Shown: piece by piece, positions 43,784 to 54,665 of the stretch
Numbering within the stretch: position 1 is the stretch's first letter
Layout: the number at the start of each line of letters is the position of its first letter
NCBI RefSeq assembly: GCF_010092425.1
Contig: NZ_CP048030.1
Span: 2,925,501-2,989,500, forward strand
Reading direction: 5' to 3'
Length of the DNA: 64,000 nucleotides
From: Sinimarinibacterium sp. NLF-5-8
GTDB lineage: Bacteria; Pseudomonadota; Gammaproteobacteria; Nevskiales; Nevskiaceae
Notes under the pieces: generated by a model
The model's database searches: none
What the model saw: only the letters and a program-made list of their open reading frames with translations
Told to the model about the DNA's origin: nothing
Program-made: the position numbers and the translations under genes

Positions 43784-44479
43784 TTACGGCACCGCCAGCC
43801 CCCGCACAACAGCCGGGCGTGCATTGAAGGCGTCGAGCGCGCGGCAGACGTGGGTGAAGCGTTCGATTTCAACGAGTTCACCGGCACCGTAAAAACCGAT
43901 GAGGTTGCGCACCCAGGGCAAAATGGCGATGTCGGCGATGCTGTAATCGCTACCGGCAACCCAGGCATGGGCGGCGTATTGCTGATCGAGCACACCAAGC
44001 AGGCGTTTGGATTCATTGATGTAACGATCGCGCGGGCGCTTGTCTTCAAAGTCTTTGCCAGCAAACTTGTGGAAGAAACCCACCTGCCCAAACATCGGCC
44101 CCACGCCGCCCATTTGGAACATCAGCCATTGGATTTCGCAGTAGCGTTTGGCGGGGTCTTTTGACAGCAATTGGCCGGTTTTTTCTGCTAAATAAAGCAA
44201 GATCGCGCCCGATTCAAACAGCGGCAGCGGTTGGCCGTCAGGGCCGTTGGGGTCGAGGATGGCGGGGATTTTGTTGTTGGGGTTTAAGGACAAAAACGCC
44301 GGGCTGAGCTGATCGTTGGTTTCAAAGCTGACGGTGTGCGCTTCATACGGCAGGCCGCATTCTTCGAGCATGATCGAGACTTTGACGCCGTTGGGCGTGC
44401 CCAGTGAATACAGTTGCAGGCGGTCAGGGTGCTGCGCCGGCCATTTTTGGGTGATGGGAAAGTCTGCCAGGCTGGACAT
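43784..44479 (-). CDS. Glutathione S-transferase, YfcG/YghU-like (nu class)
   Basis: A 231-residue GST. The N-terminal thioredoxin fold has the characteristic YSLGTPNGVKVSIMLEECGLPYE (Thr-Pro-Asn glutathione site of the nu class), then NPNNKIPAILDPNGPDGQPLPLFESGAIL with the cis-Pro and Ser. The all-helical domain contains MFQMGGVGPMFGQVGFF and YSIADIAILPWV. Nu-class members show disulfide reductase or peroxidase activity. AAAGGAGC precedes the ATG. It lies downstream of the thioesterase gene on the same strand, 24 bp apart. Confidence 0.92.
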   Translation of the reverse strand: MSSLADFPITQKWPAQHPDRLQLYSLGTPNGVKVSIMLEECGLPYEAHTVSFETNDQLSPAFLSLNPNNKIPAILDPNGPDGQPLPLFESGAILLYLAEKTGQLLSKDPAKRYCEIQWLMFQMGGVGPMFGQVGFFHKFAGKDFEDKRPRDRYINESKRLLGVLDQQYAAHAWVAGSDYSIADIAILPWVRNLIGFYGAGELVEIERFTHVCRALDAFNARPAVVRGLAVP

Positions 44480-44503
44480 GAGGGGCTCCTTTGGGGCGGC
44501 GAT

Positions 44504-44887
44504 TTAGGCCGCTGGAATGTGTTGAGTGGTGATGTCGGCAATCAATTTGCCGTTGTCGCCGGTGATCAGCGTGCGCACGACGCTTAAACGTTTGCCTTTT
44601 TTGACAAAGCGCGCGGTGGCGGTGAAGTGGCCTTGCGTTTGATTGCCGAGCAAGGCGGCGCTGAGGTGAATCGCCAGCGGAAAACCGCTTTGCCCAGGGC
44701 TCATTTGGCTGCCGCCAAAGGCTAAGACGGTGGCGCAAACGTCGGCAAACCAGATCGTTGCGCCAGCGTGGACGGTGCCAAAGGGATTCAAAATCCCGGC
44801 TTGAATCGGCATTTTGCCGACCACTTCATCCGCACTTTGTGCGGTGATTTCAAACTGGATCTGGCCGTTGACGGGGGTGTTTTGCAT
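44504..44887 (-). CDS. PaaI-type hotdog thioesterase
   Basis: A single-hotdog acyl-CoA thioesterase of 127 residues. NPFGTVHAGATIWFADVCATVLAF holds the conserved HAG of the PaaI/YbgC-like group; SAALLGNQTQGHFTATARFVKKGKRL and TLITGDNGKLIADITTQH follow. It would hydrolyse acyl- or aryl-CoA esters and release CoA. It is placed directly after the 2,4-dienoyl-CoA reductase gene (18 bp), so a salvage role in unsaturated or unusual acyl-CoA breakdown is reasonable. Confidence 0.88.
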   Translation of the reverse strand: MQNTPVNGQIQFEITAQSADEVVGKMPIQAGILNPFGTVHAGATIWFADVCATVLAFGGSQMSPGQSGFPLAIHLSAALLGNQTQGHFTATARFVKKGKRLSVVRTLITGDNGKLIADITTQHIPAA

Positions 44888-44905
44888 AACGGTTTTCCTG
44901 GCCGG

Positions 44906-47005
<2,100 letters not shown>

Positions 47006-47129
47006 TCAACGCAGGGCGTAGGCGCGCGCGCCGCTTTTGCGCGGCGCTGTGGCCGCCATTGCGCACATCGCGCGCGCGGTAGGCGACAATGGCGTGTCTT
47101 GAAAAACACAAGCTGAGGATCAACAACAG

Positions 47130-47930
47130 ATGAACGATCGTGTGCGCATCGAGGTGCAAGACGGTATTGCCGAGGTCATTTTGAATCGTGCCGACAAAAT
47201 CAACGGGCTGGATCACGCCATGTTTGAGGCGCTGGTGGCGGCGGCCAAACAAGTGCGTGCCAATCGCAACATTCGCGCGGTGATTTTGCGCGGGGATGGG
47301 CGCGGCTTTTGCGCCGGGCTGGACTTCAAATCATGGGGTGCCAATCGCGGCTTGATGCTGCGCAGCTTTATGAAATGGGGCGTCAAAAAAACCAATCTGT
47401 ATCAGGAAGCCTGCTGGTGCTGGCGGCGCTTGCCGGTGCCGGTGATTGCGGTGATTCACGGCGCCTGCTACGGCGGCGGCCTGCAACTGGCGCTGGCCGC
47501 GGATATGCGTGTGGCCGCGCCGGATGCCGACCTGTGCATCATGGAAGCCAAGTGGGGCTTGATTCCCGACATGACCGGCAGTGTCACGCTGCGCGAGCTG
47601 CTGCCCAAGGACGTGGCGATGAAGCTGACGATGAGCGGCGAGCGCATCAGCGGCGCGCGCGCGCACGAACTGGGGCTGGTGACTGAAGTCACCGACGATC
47701 CGCTGACCTATGCGCGCGCACTTGCCGCGCAGATTGCGGAACGTTCGCCGGATGCGGTGGCACTGACCAAGCGCCTGTTTGCCCGCACCTGGCAGGCCTC
47801 GGAGCGCTGGGCGTTTCGGGTGGAAAGCGCCTTGCAGTTGAAACTTTTGCTCGGCCGCAACCACAAAGAAGCGTTGCGCGCCAATGCGCAAAAGCGCGCG
47901 CCGCAATACGCCGCGCGCAGTGTGAAGTGA
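47130..47930 (+). CDS. Crotonase/enoyl-CoA hydratase family protein
   Basis: A 266-residue crotonase. The oxyanion pocket is in GFCAGLDFKSW and IHGACYGGGLQLALAADMRVAA. The acidic residues are Glu in MEAKWGLIPDMTGSVTL and Asp four to five residues after, an arrangement seen in isomerase-like and hydratase members with long insertions (RSFMKWGVKKTNLYQEACWCW, about 80-100). The exact reaction is not certain; hydration or isomerisation of an acyl-CoA is likely. It is divergent from fadH, and a small membrane-protein gene follows after 18 bp. Confidence 0.9.
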   Translation: MNDRVRIEVQDGIAEVILNRADKINGLDHAMFEALVAAAKQVRANRNIRAVILRGDGRGFCAGLDFKSWGANRGLMLRSFMKWGVKKTNLYQEACWCWRRLPVPVIAVIHGACYGGGLQLALAADMRVAAPDADLCIMEAKWGLIPDMTGSVTLRELLPKDVAMKLTMSGERISGARAHELGLVTEVTDDPLTYARALAAQIAERSPDAVALTKRLFARTWQASERWAFRVESALQLKLLLGRNHKEALRANAQKRAPQYAARSVK

Positions 47931-47948
47931 TTTTGAGATCAGGATTGA

Positions 47949-48200
47949 ATGCAGATGTTTCCAAACGATGAACCGCGCAGCGGCGACTACATCCCAGGCG
48001 GCGGTCAGTCGCATCACCCTTACGCCAGTTGGCAAACACGGGTGCGCTATGTGGGCCTGCCCACCGCGTTTCGCGCGCTGGGCTTTGGCACGATGCTGGC
48101 GATTGCGATCAGCTACCACCACAACGAATCCATCGGCTGGGCGATCGTGCACGGCATTCTGTCGTGGTTTTTTGTGATCTACGCGGCGTTGTTTTACTAA
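47949..48200 (+). CDS. Small membrane protein of unknown function
   Basis: A protein of 83 residues. A polar N-terminus rich in Gly, Pro, His and Asp (GDYIPGGGQSHHPYASWQTR) is followed by two hydrophobic segments (about 40-55 and 63-82, the latter ending GILSWFFVIYAALFY). It is probably an inner-membrane hairpin. It lies 18 bp after the crotonase with AGGATT as a ribosome-binding site, so it is likely co-transcribed. I do not recognise the family. Its stop codon is embedded in a hairpin. Confidence 0.7.
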   Translation: MQMFPNDEPRSGDYIPGGGQSHHPYASWQTRVRYVGLPTAFRALGFGTMLAIAISYHHNESIGWAIVHGILSWFFVIYAALFY

Positions 48201-48223
48201 ACCGTGCTTGTGCACGGTTTAGT
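48196..48223 (+). terminator. Hairpin spanning the stop of the small membrane protein gene
   Basis: ACTAAACCGTGC (48196-48207) and GCACGGTTTAGT (48212-48223) form a perfect 12-bp stem with a TTGT loop. The stop codon TAA (48198-48200) is inside the 5' arm. It is a likely terminator between convergent genes. Confidence 0.7.
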
Positions 48224-48317
48224 GTGATTGGTGATTGGGAAGGGCAACTGTGGCTTTTTCTTATCAATCACCCATCACAAGCAAGGCGCGCCAGCGCCGC
48301 GCGAAATCACCAATCAC
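48224..48317. repeat. Three copies of a GTGATTGGTGATT element in inverted arrangement
   Basis: GTGATTGGTGATT at 48224-48236 has its exact reverse complement at 48305-48317 and a one-mismatch copy in the same reverse orientation at 48266-48278. It resembles the GATTGG-type intergenic repeats I recall from xanthomonad-like genomes. It lies entirely between the small membrane protein gene and the convergent dnaJ-like gene. Confidence 0.6.
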
Positions 48318-48320
48318 CAA

Positions 48321-49226
48321 TTAGACCGTTCGCGGGTCAAAGGCAAAGCGATCGGCCATGCTTTGATAAAACGCTTTGTCGGCATCGGTTTTGGTCGGTG
48401 GAATGACGATTTGTACGGTGACGAATTGGTCGCCCGCCACGGCGCCGGGCATGCCGCGCCCCTTGAGGCGCATTTTGCGGCCGCTTTGGGTGTTGGGCGG
48501 CAGACTCAGCTCCACCGTGCCGCCGAGTGTGGGCACCGGCAGTTTGGCGCCCAGCGCCGCTTCCCACGGTGCGATTTTGAGGACGTGGTAGATGTCTGCG
48601 CCTTCGAGTTCAAAATGCGGGTGCTTGGCAAACTCCACTTCCAGCAGCAGGTCGCCGCCGTGGCTGCCTTGCTTGGCCAGGCGAATGGATTTGCCGGCGG
48701 TGATGCCTTTGGGAATGCGCACATTGAGCGTGCGGCCATTGACGGTAATGGCTTTCTGCCCCCCGTTGTAGGCGTCTTCGAGCGTCAGTGACAGGCGTGC
48801 GCGGCTGTCCTTGGGCGCGCGCGCGTGCGGCTGTGGTGGGGGCTCAAAGCCACCGAACCCGGCAAAGCCATCGTTTGCGCGCGTGCCGCCGCCGAACATC
48901 TGGGCAAAAAAATCGGAAAAACTGCTGGCTTCTTCGCGACGACGCTGATTGCTGCTGCTGAAGCCGCCGGTGCTCCAGCCCGGCGGCGGGGTGAATCGTT
49001 GTCCGGATTTCCAGTTGGCGCCGAGTTCGTCATAGGCGCGGCGTTTTTCTGGATCGTTGAGCACTTCATGGGCTTCGTTGATCTCTTTGAACTTCTCTTC
49101 AGCGCCTTTGCTCTTGTTGCGGTCAGGGTGGTATTCGCGTGCCAGTTTGCGGAACGCGCGCTTGATCTCGTCCGGCTTGGCCGAACGATCCACGCCCAGA
49201 GTCTTGTAGTAATCCTTGTATTGCAA
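48321..49226 (-). CDS. cbpA: DnaJ-class co-chaperone, CbpA-like
   Basis: A 301-residue J-domain protein. The J domain (1-65) begins [11 protein letters not shown] and has the HPD motif in [14 protein letters not shown] Gly/Phe region (about 85-135, with FAQMFGGG) follows, then DnaJ C-terminal substrate-binding domains I and II (about 145-290) without the zinc fingers, the CbpA pattern. It stimulates DnaK. The family start (M-x-F/Y-K-DYY) matches a TTG at 49226 (minus strand, GGGAATCT upstream); a second TTG at 49253 would add nine residues. No ATG is available. Confidence 0.9.
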   Translation of the reverse strand: MQYKDYYKTLGVDRSAKPDEIKRAFRKLAREYHPDRNKSKGAEEKFKEINEAHEVLNDPEKRRAYDELGANWKSGQRFTPPPGWSTGGFSSSNQRRREEASSFSDFFAQMFGGGTRANDGFAGFGGFEPPPQPHARAPKDSRARLSLTLEDAYNGGQKAITVNGRTLNVRIPKGITAGKSIRLAKQGSHGGDLLLEVEFAKHPHFELEGADIYHVLKIAPWEAALGAKLPVPTLGGTVELSLPPNTQSGRKMRLKGRGMPGAVAGDQFVTVQIVIPPTKTDADKAFYQSMADRFAFDPRTV

Positions 49227-49327
49227 CGCTAGATTCCCGATGGAGCTGGTCAATCAAAGCCCCCGCGTGCAGGCCGAAGCCAATGCGGGGGCAGTCGAAA
49301 AGGTCACGCATGATAAATGAGCCTGAG

Positions 49328-49357
49328 CCGTGCTGGCACATGGGCGTGCCAGCACGG
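49328..49357 (-). terminator. Hairpin between hsp20 and the dnaJ-like gene
   Basis: CCGTGCTGGCAC (49328-49339) and GTGCCAGCACGG (49346-49357) form a perfect 12-bp stem with a 6-nt loop, 11 bp downstream of the hsp20 stop on the minus strand. No T-run is present. Confidence 0.65.
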
Positions 49358-49368
49358 GGGATACAGAC

Positions 49369-49803
49369 TCAGTGCGAGACGCTGATTCGCCGGGGCTGCG
49401 CCTGCGCGCGCTTTGGAATAACGATTTCCAGAACGCCGTGCTTGCCGCTGGCCGAAACACTGTCGGCATCGGCGGTGTCGGGCAGGGTGAAGCGACGCAG
49501 GAAGCGTCCACCGGGGCGTTCGCTGCGGCGGCGCTCCTGTCCTTCGACCTGTGCATCCAGCGTGCGGGTGCCCGAAAGCGTGAGAACGCCGTGCTCCAGC
49601 GTCAGCTCGATGCTGGCGGGGTCAACGCCGGGCACATCGGCATACAGCACAAATTTATCGGTGCCCTCGTCGATATCCACGGTGGGTGCCCAGTCGGCGG
49701 TGGCGGCACTGGAGCCATCGGCAGATTCGCGCGCCCAGTAACGACTCAGTTCATCGAGCATCGCGCGGTGCAGGTTCCAGGGTTGGTAACGAACGGTATT
49801 CAT
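49369..49803 (-). CDS. Hsp20/alpha-crystallin family small heat-shock protein
   Basis: A 144-residue small heat-shock protein that holds unfolding proteins for refolding. The N-terminal arm (1-45) carries QPWNLHRAMLDELSRYW. The alpha-crystallin domain is at about 45-138 (DIDEGTDKFVLYADVPGVDPASIELTLEHGVLTLSG), with RPGGRFLRRFTLPDTAD and the conserved KHGVLEIVIPKR near the end. GGAGATTTTGCA precedes the ATG at 49803. It lies directly upstream of the co-chaperone gene on the same strand, separated by a hairpin. Confidence 0.93.
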   Translation of the reverse strand: MNTVRYQPWNLHRAMLDELSRYWARESADGSSAATADWAPTVDIDEGTDKFVLYADVPGVDPASIELTLEHGVLTLSGTRTLDAQVEGQERRRSERPGGRFLRRFTLPDTADADSVSASGKHGVLEIVIPKRAQAQPRRISVSH

Positions 49804-49967
49804 TGCAAAATCTCCAATCATTCAGGACAAGGCTGAAAAAAGCCAAAACACTTGACAACTGGCCTGATATGTGAAGGCGTCTGGTTGTTTTTCAAGGGTG
49901 GGCGGCGCGCGTTTTGTCTGGATTGCTTTAGCATGCGCCGGGTCATCAGCAACATTGGGGACATGTG

Positions 49968-51566
49968 ATGTACGACTTTGTGATTGTCGGCGGCGGTTCA
50001 GCCGGGTGTGTGCTGGCCAACCGGCTCAGTGCCGATGGGCGCTATCGGGTGTGCCTGCTGGAAGCCGGGCCGCGCGACAGCAGTCCGTTTGTGCGGATGC
50101 CATCCGGTGTGATCCTGATGCTGCGATCCAATACTTATAACTGGAAGTTCTGGACAGCTCCGCAGCCCAACATGGGGCATCGGCGGCTGTACTGGCCGCG
50201 CGGGCGCACGTTGGGCGGCAGTTCGGCGATCAATGCCATGTGCTACATCCGGGGTCACAAAACCGACTATGACCACTGGGCCGCGCTGGGCAATGAAGGC
50301 TGGTCTTACGATGAGGTGCTGCCGTATTTCAAAAAACTGGAAAACTTTGAGCCGGATGGCGATCCGGCGTATCACGGCCACGGCGGCCCGCTGAATGTGG
50401 CGCGGCAAGTGCAGCCCAATCCGATGACGGCAGTGTTTTTGGAGGCGGCGCAGCAGGCCGGACATGCCCTGAATCCCGATTTCAACGGCGCACGGCAGCA
50501 GGGGGCGGGCTATTTTCATGTGATGCAGAAAAATGGTGAGCGGTGCAGCAATGCCGCGGCCTACCTGCGTCCGGCGGAGGGACGCCCCAATCTGACCGTG
50601 ATCACCGGCGCGCACGCAACAAAAATCCTCTTTGAGGGATCGCGCGCGGTGGGCGTGCGTTACTTTGCCGATGGTGCCTATCGTGAGGTTCATGCCAGTC
50701 GTGAGGTTTTGCTCAGCGGCGGGGCGATTGGTTCTCCGCACCTTCTGTTGCTGTCGGGTGTGGGTGATCCGCAGCAGTTGGCCCGGCATGGTATTGCCGT
50801 CGTTCACGCACTGCCGGGGGTCGGCAAAAACCTGCAAGACCACCTCGAAGTGCTGACCGGCATGCGCAGCCGCACCCATCTGGGGTTGTCGCTGCATCCG
50901 CGTTCGCTGTGGCGCTCGTTCAAGGCGTTGTTGCAATACATCTTTGGGCGGCGCGGTGAATTGACCAGCAACGTTTCCGAAGGCGGGGTGTTCCTGAAAT
51001 CGGATGAACAGGAGCCGGTCCCGGATTTGCAGTTCCATTTCATCCCGATGGTCAACAGCACGCATGGTCTGAACCTGACGCCCGTGTTCAGATACTACGG
51101 TTATTCGATCATCGCCTGTGACTTGCGGCCGCGCGCGCGCGGTGAAATCCGCCTGGACAGCGCCGATCCCTTGGTGCCGCCGGTGATCGACCCCCGGCAC
51201 TTTGAAGACCCGATCGACATCGACAAACTGGTGGCCTGCGTGCGCAAATCGCGCGAAGTGTTCGCACAGCCTGCATTTGCCCCGCATAATGATGTGGAAA
51301 TGCAACCTGGCGCAGCCGTGCAAAGCGATGCAGAGCTGCGGCAATGGGTGCAGAACAACGCTGAAACGGTTTATCACCCGGTGGGCACCTGCAAGATGGG
51401 CAATGACGACATGGCCGTGGTCGATGCCCGATTGCGGGTGCATGGGCTGAGCGGGTTGCGGGTGGTGGATGCCTCGATCATGCCGACGCTGGTGGGTGGC
51501 AACACCAACGCCCCGACGACGATGATTGCCGAAAAAGCGGCCGACATGATTTTGCAGGACACCTGA
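49968..51566 (+). CDS. GMC-family FAD-dependent alcohol/choline dehydrogenase
   Basis: A 532-residue GMC oxidoreductase. The FAD site is [18 protein letters not shown], the first GMC signature is [20 protein letters not shown] at about 75-95, and the second is [17 protein letters not shown] at about 245. The active-site His pair is in [11 protein letters not shown] and near [16 protein letters not shown]. AlkJ- and BetA-like members oxidise long-chain alcohols or choline at the membrane; without transport or regulator genes nearby I cannot choose. A GTG at 49965 is an alternative start. Followed within 9 bp by a lipoprotein gene. Confidence 0.92.
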   Translation: MYDFVIVGGGSAGCVLANRLSADGRYRVCLLEAGPRDSSPFVRMPSGVILMLRSNTYNWKFWTAPQPNMGHRRLYWPRGRTLGGSSAINAMCYIRGHKTDYDHWAALGNEGWSYDEVLPYFKKLENFEPDGDPAYHGHGGPLNVARQVQPNPMTAVFLEAAQQAGHALNPDFNGARQQGAGYFHVMQKNGERCSNAAAYLRPAEGRPNLTVITGAHATKILFEGSRAVGVRYFADGAYREVHASREVLLSGGAIGSPHLLLLSGVGDPQQLARHGIAVVHALPGVGKNLQDHLEVLTGMRSRTHLGLSLHPRSLWRSFKALLQYIFGRRGELTSNVSEGGVFLKSDEQEPVPDLQFHFIPMVNSTHGLNLTPVFRYYGYSIIACDLRPRARGEIRLDSADPLVPPVIDPRHFEDPIDIDKLVACVRKSREVFAQPAFAPHNDVEMQPGAAVQSDAELRQWVQNNAETVYHPVGTCKMGNDDMAVVDARLRVHGLSGLRVVDASIMPTLVGGNTNAPTTMIAEKAADMILQDT

Positions 51567-51574
51567 TCAACCGT

Positions 51575-52069
51575 ATGAACATCAAAGCCTGGGGAATGTT
51601 GCTGGCCACGCTGGGCGTGGCGGGATGCAGCTTGTTTGCAGTGCGCGGTGAGCGGCTGGATGTGGTTGAGGCCGGACGTTCGATCCTGTGCTCGGCCGAG
51701 GAAACCAGCGCCCGCGTACAGATTTTTGACTCGGCGGCGGCCGTGCAGCAGTGGCAGGCGCGTACCGGCATCGAGCTGGCCGTGTTTGGTGAGCTCGATC
51801 GTGGCCGCTATGCCCTGATCGAAATGGGGCAGCGACACACGGGGGGCTATGGTATCGCCGTCAGCCGCGAGGCACGCATCAGTGGCAATACGCTGCGCTT
51901 GTACGCCACCTTCTTCGAGCCGGATGCCGGCGCCATCACCCCCCAGATGATCAACAGTCCGTGTGCCCTGGTGTATCTGCCCGAGGGGGCCTATATCGGC
52001 GTGCAGGTTTATGACCAGCATGGCCAGCTACGCGCCGATTCCATGCGCAGCGGCGAGGCGGTTCCATGA
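51575..52069 (+). CDS. PrcB-like lipoprotein
   Basis: A 164-residue lipoprotein. The lipobox LGVAGC gives lipidated Cys18. The domain from about residue 60 has [21 protein letters not shown], then [34 protein letters not shown], which fits the PrcB C-terminal fold linked to protease-complex inhibition in other bacteria. Function here is unknown. It starts nine bases after the GMC dehydrogenase and overlaps the next gene by 4 bp, so the three genes form one unit. Confidence 0.75.
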   Translation: MNIKAWGMLLATLGVAGCSLFAVRGERLDVVEAGRSILCSAEETSARVQIFDSAAAVQQWQARTGIELAVFGELDRGRYALIEMGQRHTGGYGIAVSREARISGNTLRLYATFFEPDAGAITPQMINSPCALVYLPEGAYIGVQVYDQHGQLRADSMRSGEAVP

Positions 52070-52542
52070 AGGCGCGCGCCGTCATGGTGCTGGTCAGTGG
52101 CCTGCTGTTTTGCGGCGGTGTTCTTGCGCAGCTGCCGGTCGCACCTGCGGGCACTGATCCGCGTCAGGCGGTCGAGGCGGTCGCCAGTGATTTTCAGCGT
52201 GCGATGGGCGAAGGCTATGCCGAGGGGGTGGTGCGCCATCTCGCCCCCGAGGTGGTCATCTTTGAAGGGGGTGAAGTCGTCGCCGCCAGTGGCGGCGCCT
52301 ATATTCGCGGCTCGCTGCAAGCGGACTTGCGCTATGCCGCCACAGTGCGGCGGCAACTGGTTCATCGCAAGACCACCGTATCCGGCGAGATGGCCGTGGT
52401 CATGAGCCAGACCCGCAACCAGGGGACATTCGAAGGCAGAGCCATCAACCTCATGCGTACCGAAACCCTGGTGCTGCGATGGATCGAGGGCGCGTGGAAA
52501 ATCATTCACATTCATTGGTCAGGCTACGAGCCGCCGCCTTGA
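52066..52542 (+). CDS. Exported DUF4440/SnoaL-like (NTF2-fold) protein
   Basis: A 158-residue protein with a signal peptide (VSGLLFCGGVLAQ) and an NTF2-like domain. The domain has DPRQAVEAVASDFQRAMGEGYAEGVVRHLAPEVVIFEGGE, then a beta-sheet with IRGSLQADLR and a final WIEGAWKIIHIHWS, the usual DUF4440 ending. Such domains bind small ligands or serve as enzyme folds; no catalytic residue can be assigned. It overlaps the lipoprotein gene (ATGA). Confidence 0.82.
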   Translation: MKARAVMVLVSGLLFCGGVLAQLPVAPAGTDPRQAVEAVASDFQRAMGEGYAEGVVRHLAPEVVIFEGGEVVAASGGAYIRGSLQADLRYAATVRRQLVHRKTTVSGEMAVVMSQTRNQGTFEGRAINLMRTETLVLRWIEGAWKIIHIHWSGYEPPP

Positions 52543-52596
52543 TCGGCGCCGCCGGCTATTTCACAAGCGGCTGTTCAGACGCAAAGGGAGCTCACC

Positions 52597-53499
52597 ATGC
52601 TGCAATTTTTACCGGGGCCGATACTGGGCGTATTGATGGTGCTGCTGCTGCTCATCAATACCGTGTTCTGGGTCATTCCTGTCTACACCTTGATTCTGAT
52701 CAAGCTGATCACGCCCAAGGGCAGGCCGCGCGATGCCATCTCACGGTTGACGGCCTATCTGGCGCAGCTATGGGCAGCGGTCAACGTCAGGGTCGTCGAT
52801 ACGCTGCTGGATATTCGCTGGGACATCCGCATCGATGCCAGCATCGATCCGCGCGGCCAGTATCTGGTCTGCTCCAACCATCAGACCTGGAACGATATTT
52901 TTGTTCTGTTCAAAGTGTTTGGGCGCAAGGCACCGTTCTTCAAGTTCTTTTTGAAACAGGAGTTGATCTGGGTGCCGTTGCTGGGGCTGGCATGGTGGGG
53001 GCTGGATTACCCGTTCATGAAACGCTACGGCAAGGCGCAGCTCAAAAAACACCCCGAACTGCGTGGCAAGGATCTGCAAACCACGCGCAAAGCCTGTGAA
53101 GCCTTTCGCAATCAACCGGCCATGATTCTCAACTTTCTGGAGGGCACCCGCTTCACCGCCGCCAAGCACGCGCGCCAGAACTCACCCTATCGGCACCTGC
53201 TCAAACCCAAATCGGGTGGCTTTGCCTTCACCCTGTCTGCGCTGGGCGCCCAGCTCAACTCATTGCTGGATGTCACCATCGTCTACCCCGAAGGCGCCAA
53301 CGGCTTTTGGGATTTCATGTGCGGCAAGATGCGCCATGTCGTCATCGAAGTGCGGCAGTTGACGCTGCCGGATGATTTTTTTGCCGGCGATTATGAAAGC
53401 GACACGGTCTTTCGCGCGCGCTTTCAAAAATGGGTTGCACAACTGTGGAAAGAAAAAGACCAGCAAATCGACGACATGCTGGCCCGCAGCCGCCGCTGA
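52597..53499 (+). CDS. PlsC-like membrane acyltransferase (YihG type)
   Basis: A 300-residue acyltransferase. The N-terminal membrane helix (LGVLMVLLLLINTVFWVIPVYTLILIKLI, about 8-36) is followed by an LPLAT domain with NHQTWNDIFVLF (the H-x4-D catalytic motif in the form NHQTWND) at about 85-95. Further LPLAT elements are FFKFFLKQELIWVP, WWGLDYPFMKR and FLEGTRFT, a variant of the EGTR motif. The YihG group in E. coli acylates lysophospholipid intermediates. CAAAGGGAGCTCACC is a strong ribosome-binding site. It may be co-transcribed with the GMC cluster, 54 bp upstream. Confidence 0.9.
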   Translation: MLQFLPGPILGVLMVLLLLINTVFWVIPVYTLILIKLITPKGRPRDAISRLTAYLAQLWAAVNVRVVDTLLDIRWDIRIDASIDPRGQYLVCSNHQTWNDIFVLFKVFGRKAPFFKFFLKQELIWVPLLGLAWWGLDYPFMKRYGKAQLKKHPELRGKDLQTTRKACEAFRNQPAMILNFLEGTRFTAAKHARQNSPYRHLLKPKSGGFAFTLSALGAQLNSLLDVTIVYPEGANGFWDFMCGKMRHVVIEVRQLTLPDDFFAGDYESDTVFRARFQKWVAQLWKEKDQQIDDMLARSRR

Positions 53500-53670
53500 A
53501 GCCGCTGAAGCCGCTGATCGCGGCGGGGCGGTTTAAAGGCGATTGAGGCGCTGCTGACGCGCGCGGATTGCGCCGAAGCTTGCCGGTTTCGCGCGCCCAT
53601 CAGCAATCCCTGAGTCGCATGGGGCACCTCGTTGCCCCGGAAAACGGTTTTGCTGGAACCCTGCGGGTGA

Positions 53671-53704
53671 TTTTTGCCCCTGTGCCTGGGCACAGGGGCA
53701 AAAA
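53671..53704. terminator. Bidirectional terminator after the acyltransferase gene
   Basis: A perfect 15-bp stem (53671-53685 with 53690-53704), a CTGG loop and five T/A at each end. It separates the convergent acyltransferase gene and the valine operon. Confidence 0.93.
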
Positions 53705-53722
53705 GATCGTCAGCCGAGGGGA

Positions 53723-54607
53723 TCAGCCCTGGGTGTACATCTTGACGATGCTGGAAAAATCCAGACCGGCGTGATCCTGGCAGTGCATCGAGTACAGATT
53801 GCGCGCCAGTTCGCCCAGCGGAATCGGGCTGCCGCTGGCAAGCGCCGCTTCGGTGGCCAGCCCCAGGTCTTTGAGCATCAGCGCGCTGCCAAAACCGCCT
53901 TCGTATGCGCGCGATGCGGGGACGTTGTCCATGACGCCCGGCCACGGGTTGTAGAGTTCCAGCGACCAGTTGCGGCCTGAGCTTTTGCTCATCACATCCG
54001 ACAGCACTTTGGGATCAAGGCCATTGGCCACGCCCAGCGCAATCGCCTCGGCGGTGCCCGCCATGTGAATCGCCAGCAGCATGTTGTTGGCGATCTTCAC
54101 CACTTGTCCGGCACCGACATCACCGCAATGGAAGATGTTTTTGCCCATTTTTTCCAAATACGGCTGCGCGCGCGCAAAGTGCTCGGCGCTGCCACCGACC
54201 ATAAAGCTGAGCGTGCCAGCGGCGGCGCCTGCGGTGCCGCCGGAAACCGGCGCGTCGATAAAGGCAATATCGCGCGCGCGCGCGGCTTCACCGACTTTGC
54301 GCGAGGTGGCGGGGGCGATGGTGGAGCTGTCGATCACCAGCGTGCCCTGGGCAATGTGCGTAAGCAGGCCGGAATCGCCTAAATACACGCCTTCAACGTG
54401 ACGGCTGGCGGGCAGCATGGTGATGACGACTTCGGCACCTTGCACGGCTTCGGCAGGATTGGCGGCAACTTGCGCGCCAGCGGTTTTGGCGGCTTCCAGC
54501 GCGGCCGGGGCGAGGTCGAACACGCGCAGGGCGTGGCCGGCTTTGATCAGGTTGAGGGCCATCGGGCCGCCCATGTGACCCAGACCGATGAAGGCGATTG
54601 TTGCCAT
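53723..54607 (-). CDS. mmsB: 3-hydroxyisobutyrate dehydrogenase
   Basis: Oxidises 3-hydroxyisobutyrate to methylmalonate semialdehyde with NAD+. A 294-residue protein. The Rossmann motif is IAFIGLGHMGGPMALNL (1-20), substrate loop FIDAPVSGGTAGAAAGTLSFMVGG, catalytic Lys in GAGQVVKIANNMLL, and C-terminal GGFGSALMLKDLGLA. It is the last gene of a five-gene valine-degradation run transcribed from mmsA. Confidence 0.95.
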   Translation of the reverse strand: MATIAFIGLGHMGGPMALNLIKAGHALRVFDLAPAALEAAKTAGAQVAANPAEAVQGAEVVITMLPASRHVEGVYLGDSGLLTHIAQGTLVIDSSTIAPATSRKVGEAARARDIAFIDAPVSGGTAGAAAGTLSFMVGGSAEHFARAQPYLEKMGKNIFHCGDVGAGQVVKIANNMLLAIHMAGTAEAIALGVANGLDPKVLSDVMSKSSGRNWSLELYNPWPGVMDNVPASRAYEGGFGSALMLKDLGLATEAALASGSPIPLGELARNLYSMHCQDHAGLDFSSIVKMYTQG

Positions 54608-54665
54608 GACGTTTGACTCCGGTATTGAGCCGCAATGGGCTCGTGTTGGGTTGAAAATCCGCGCC

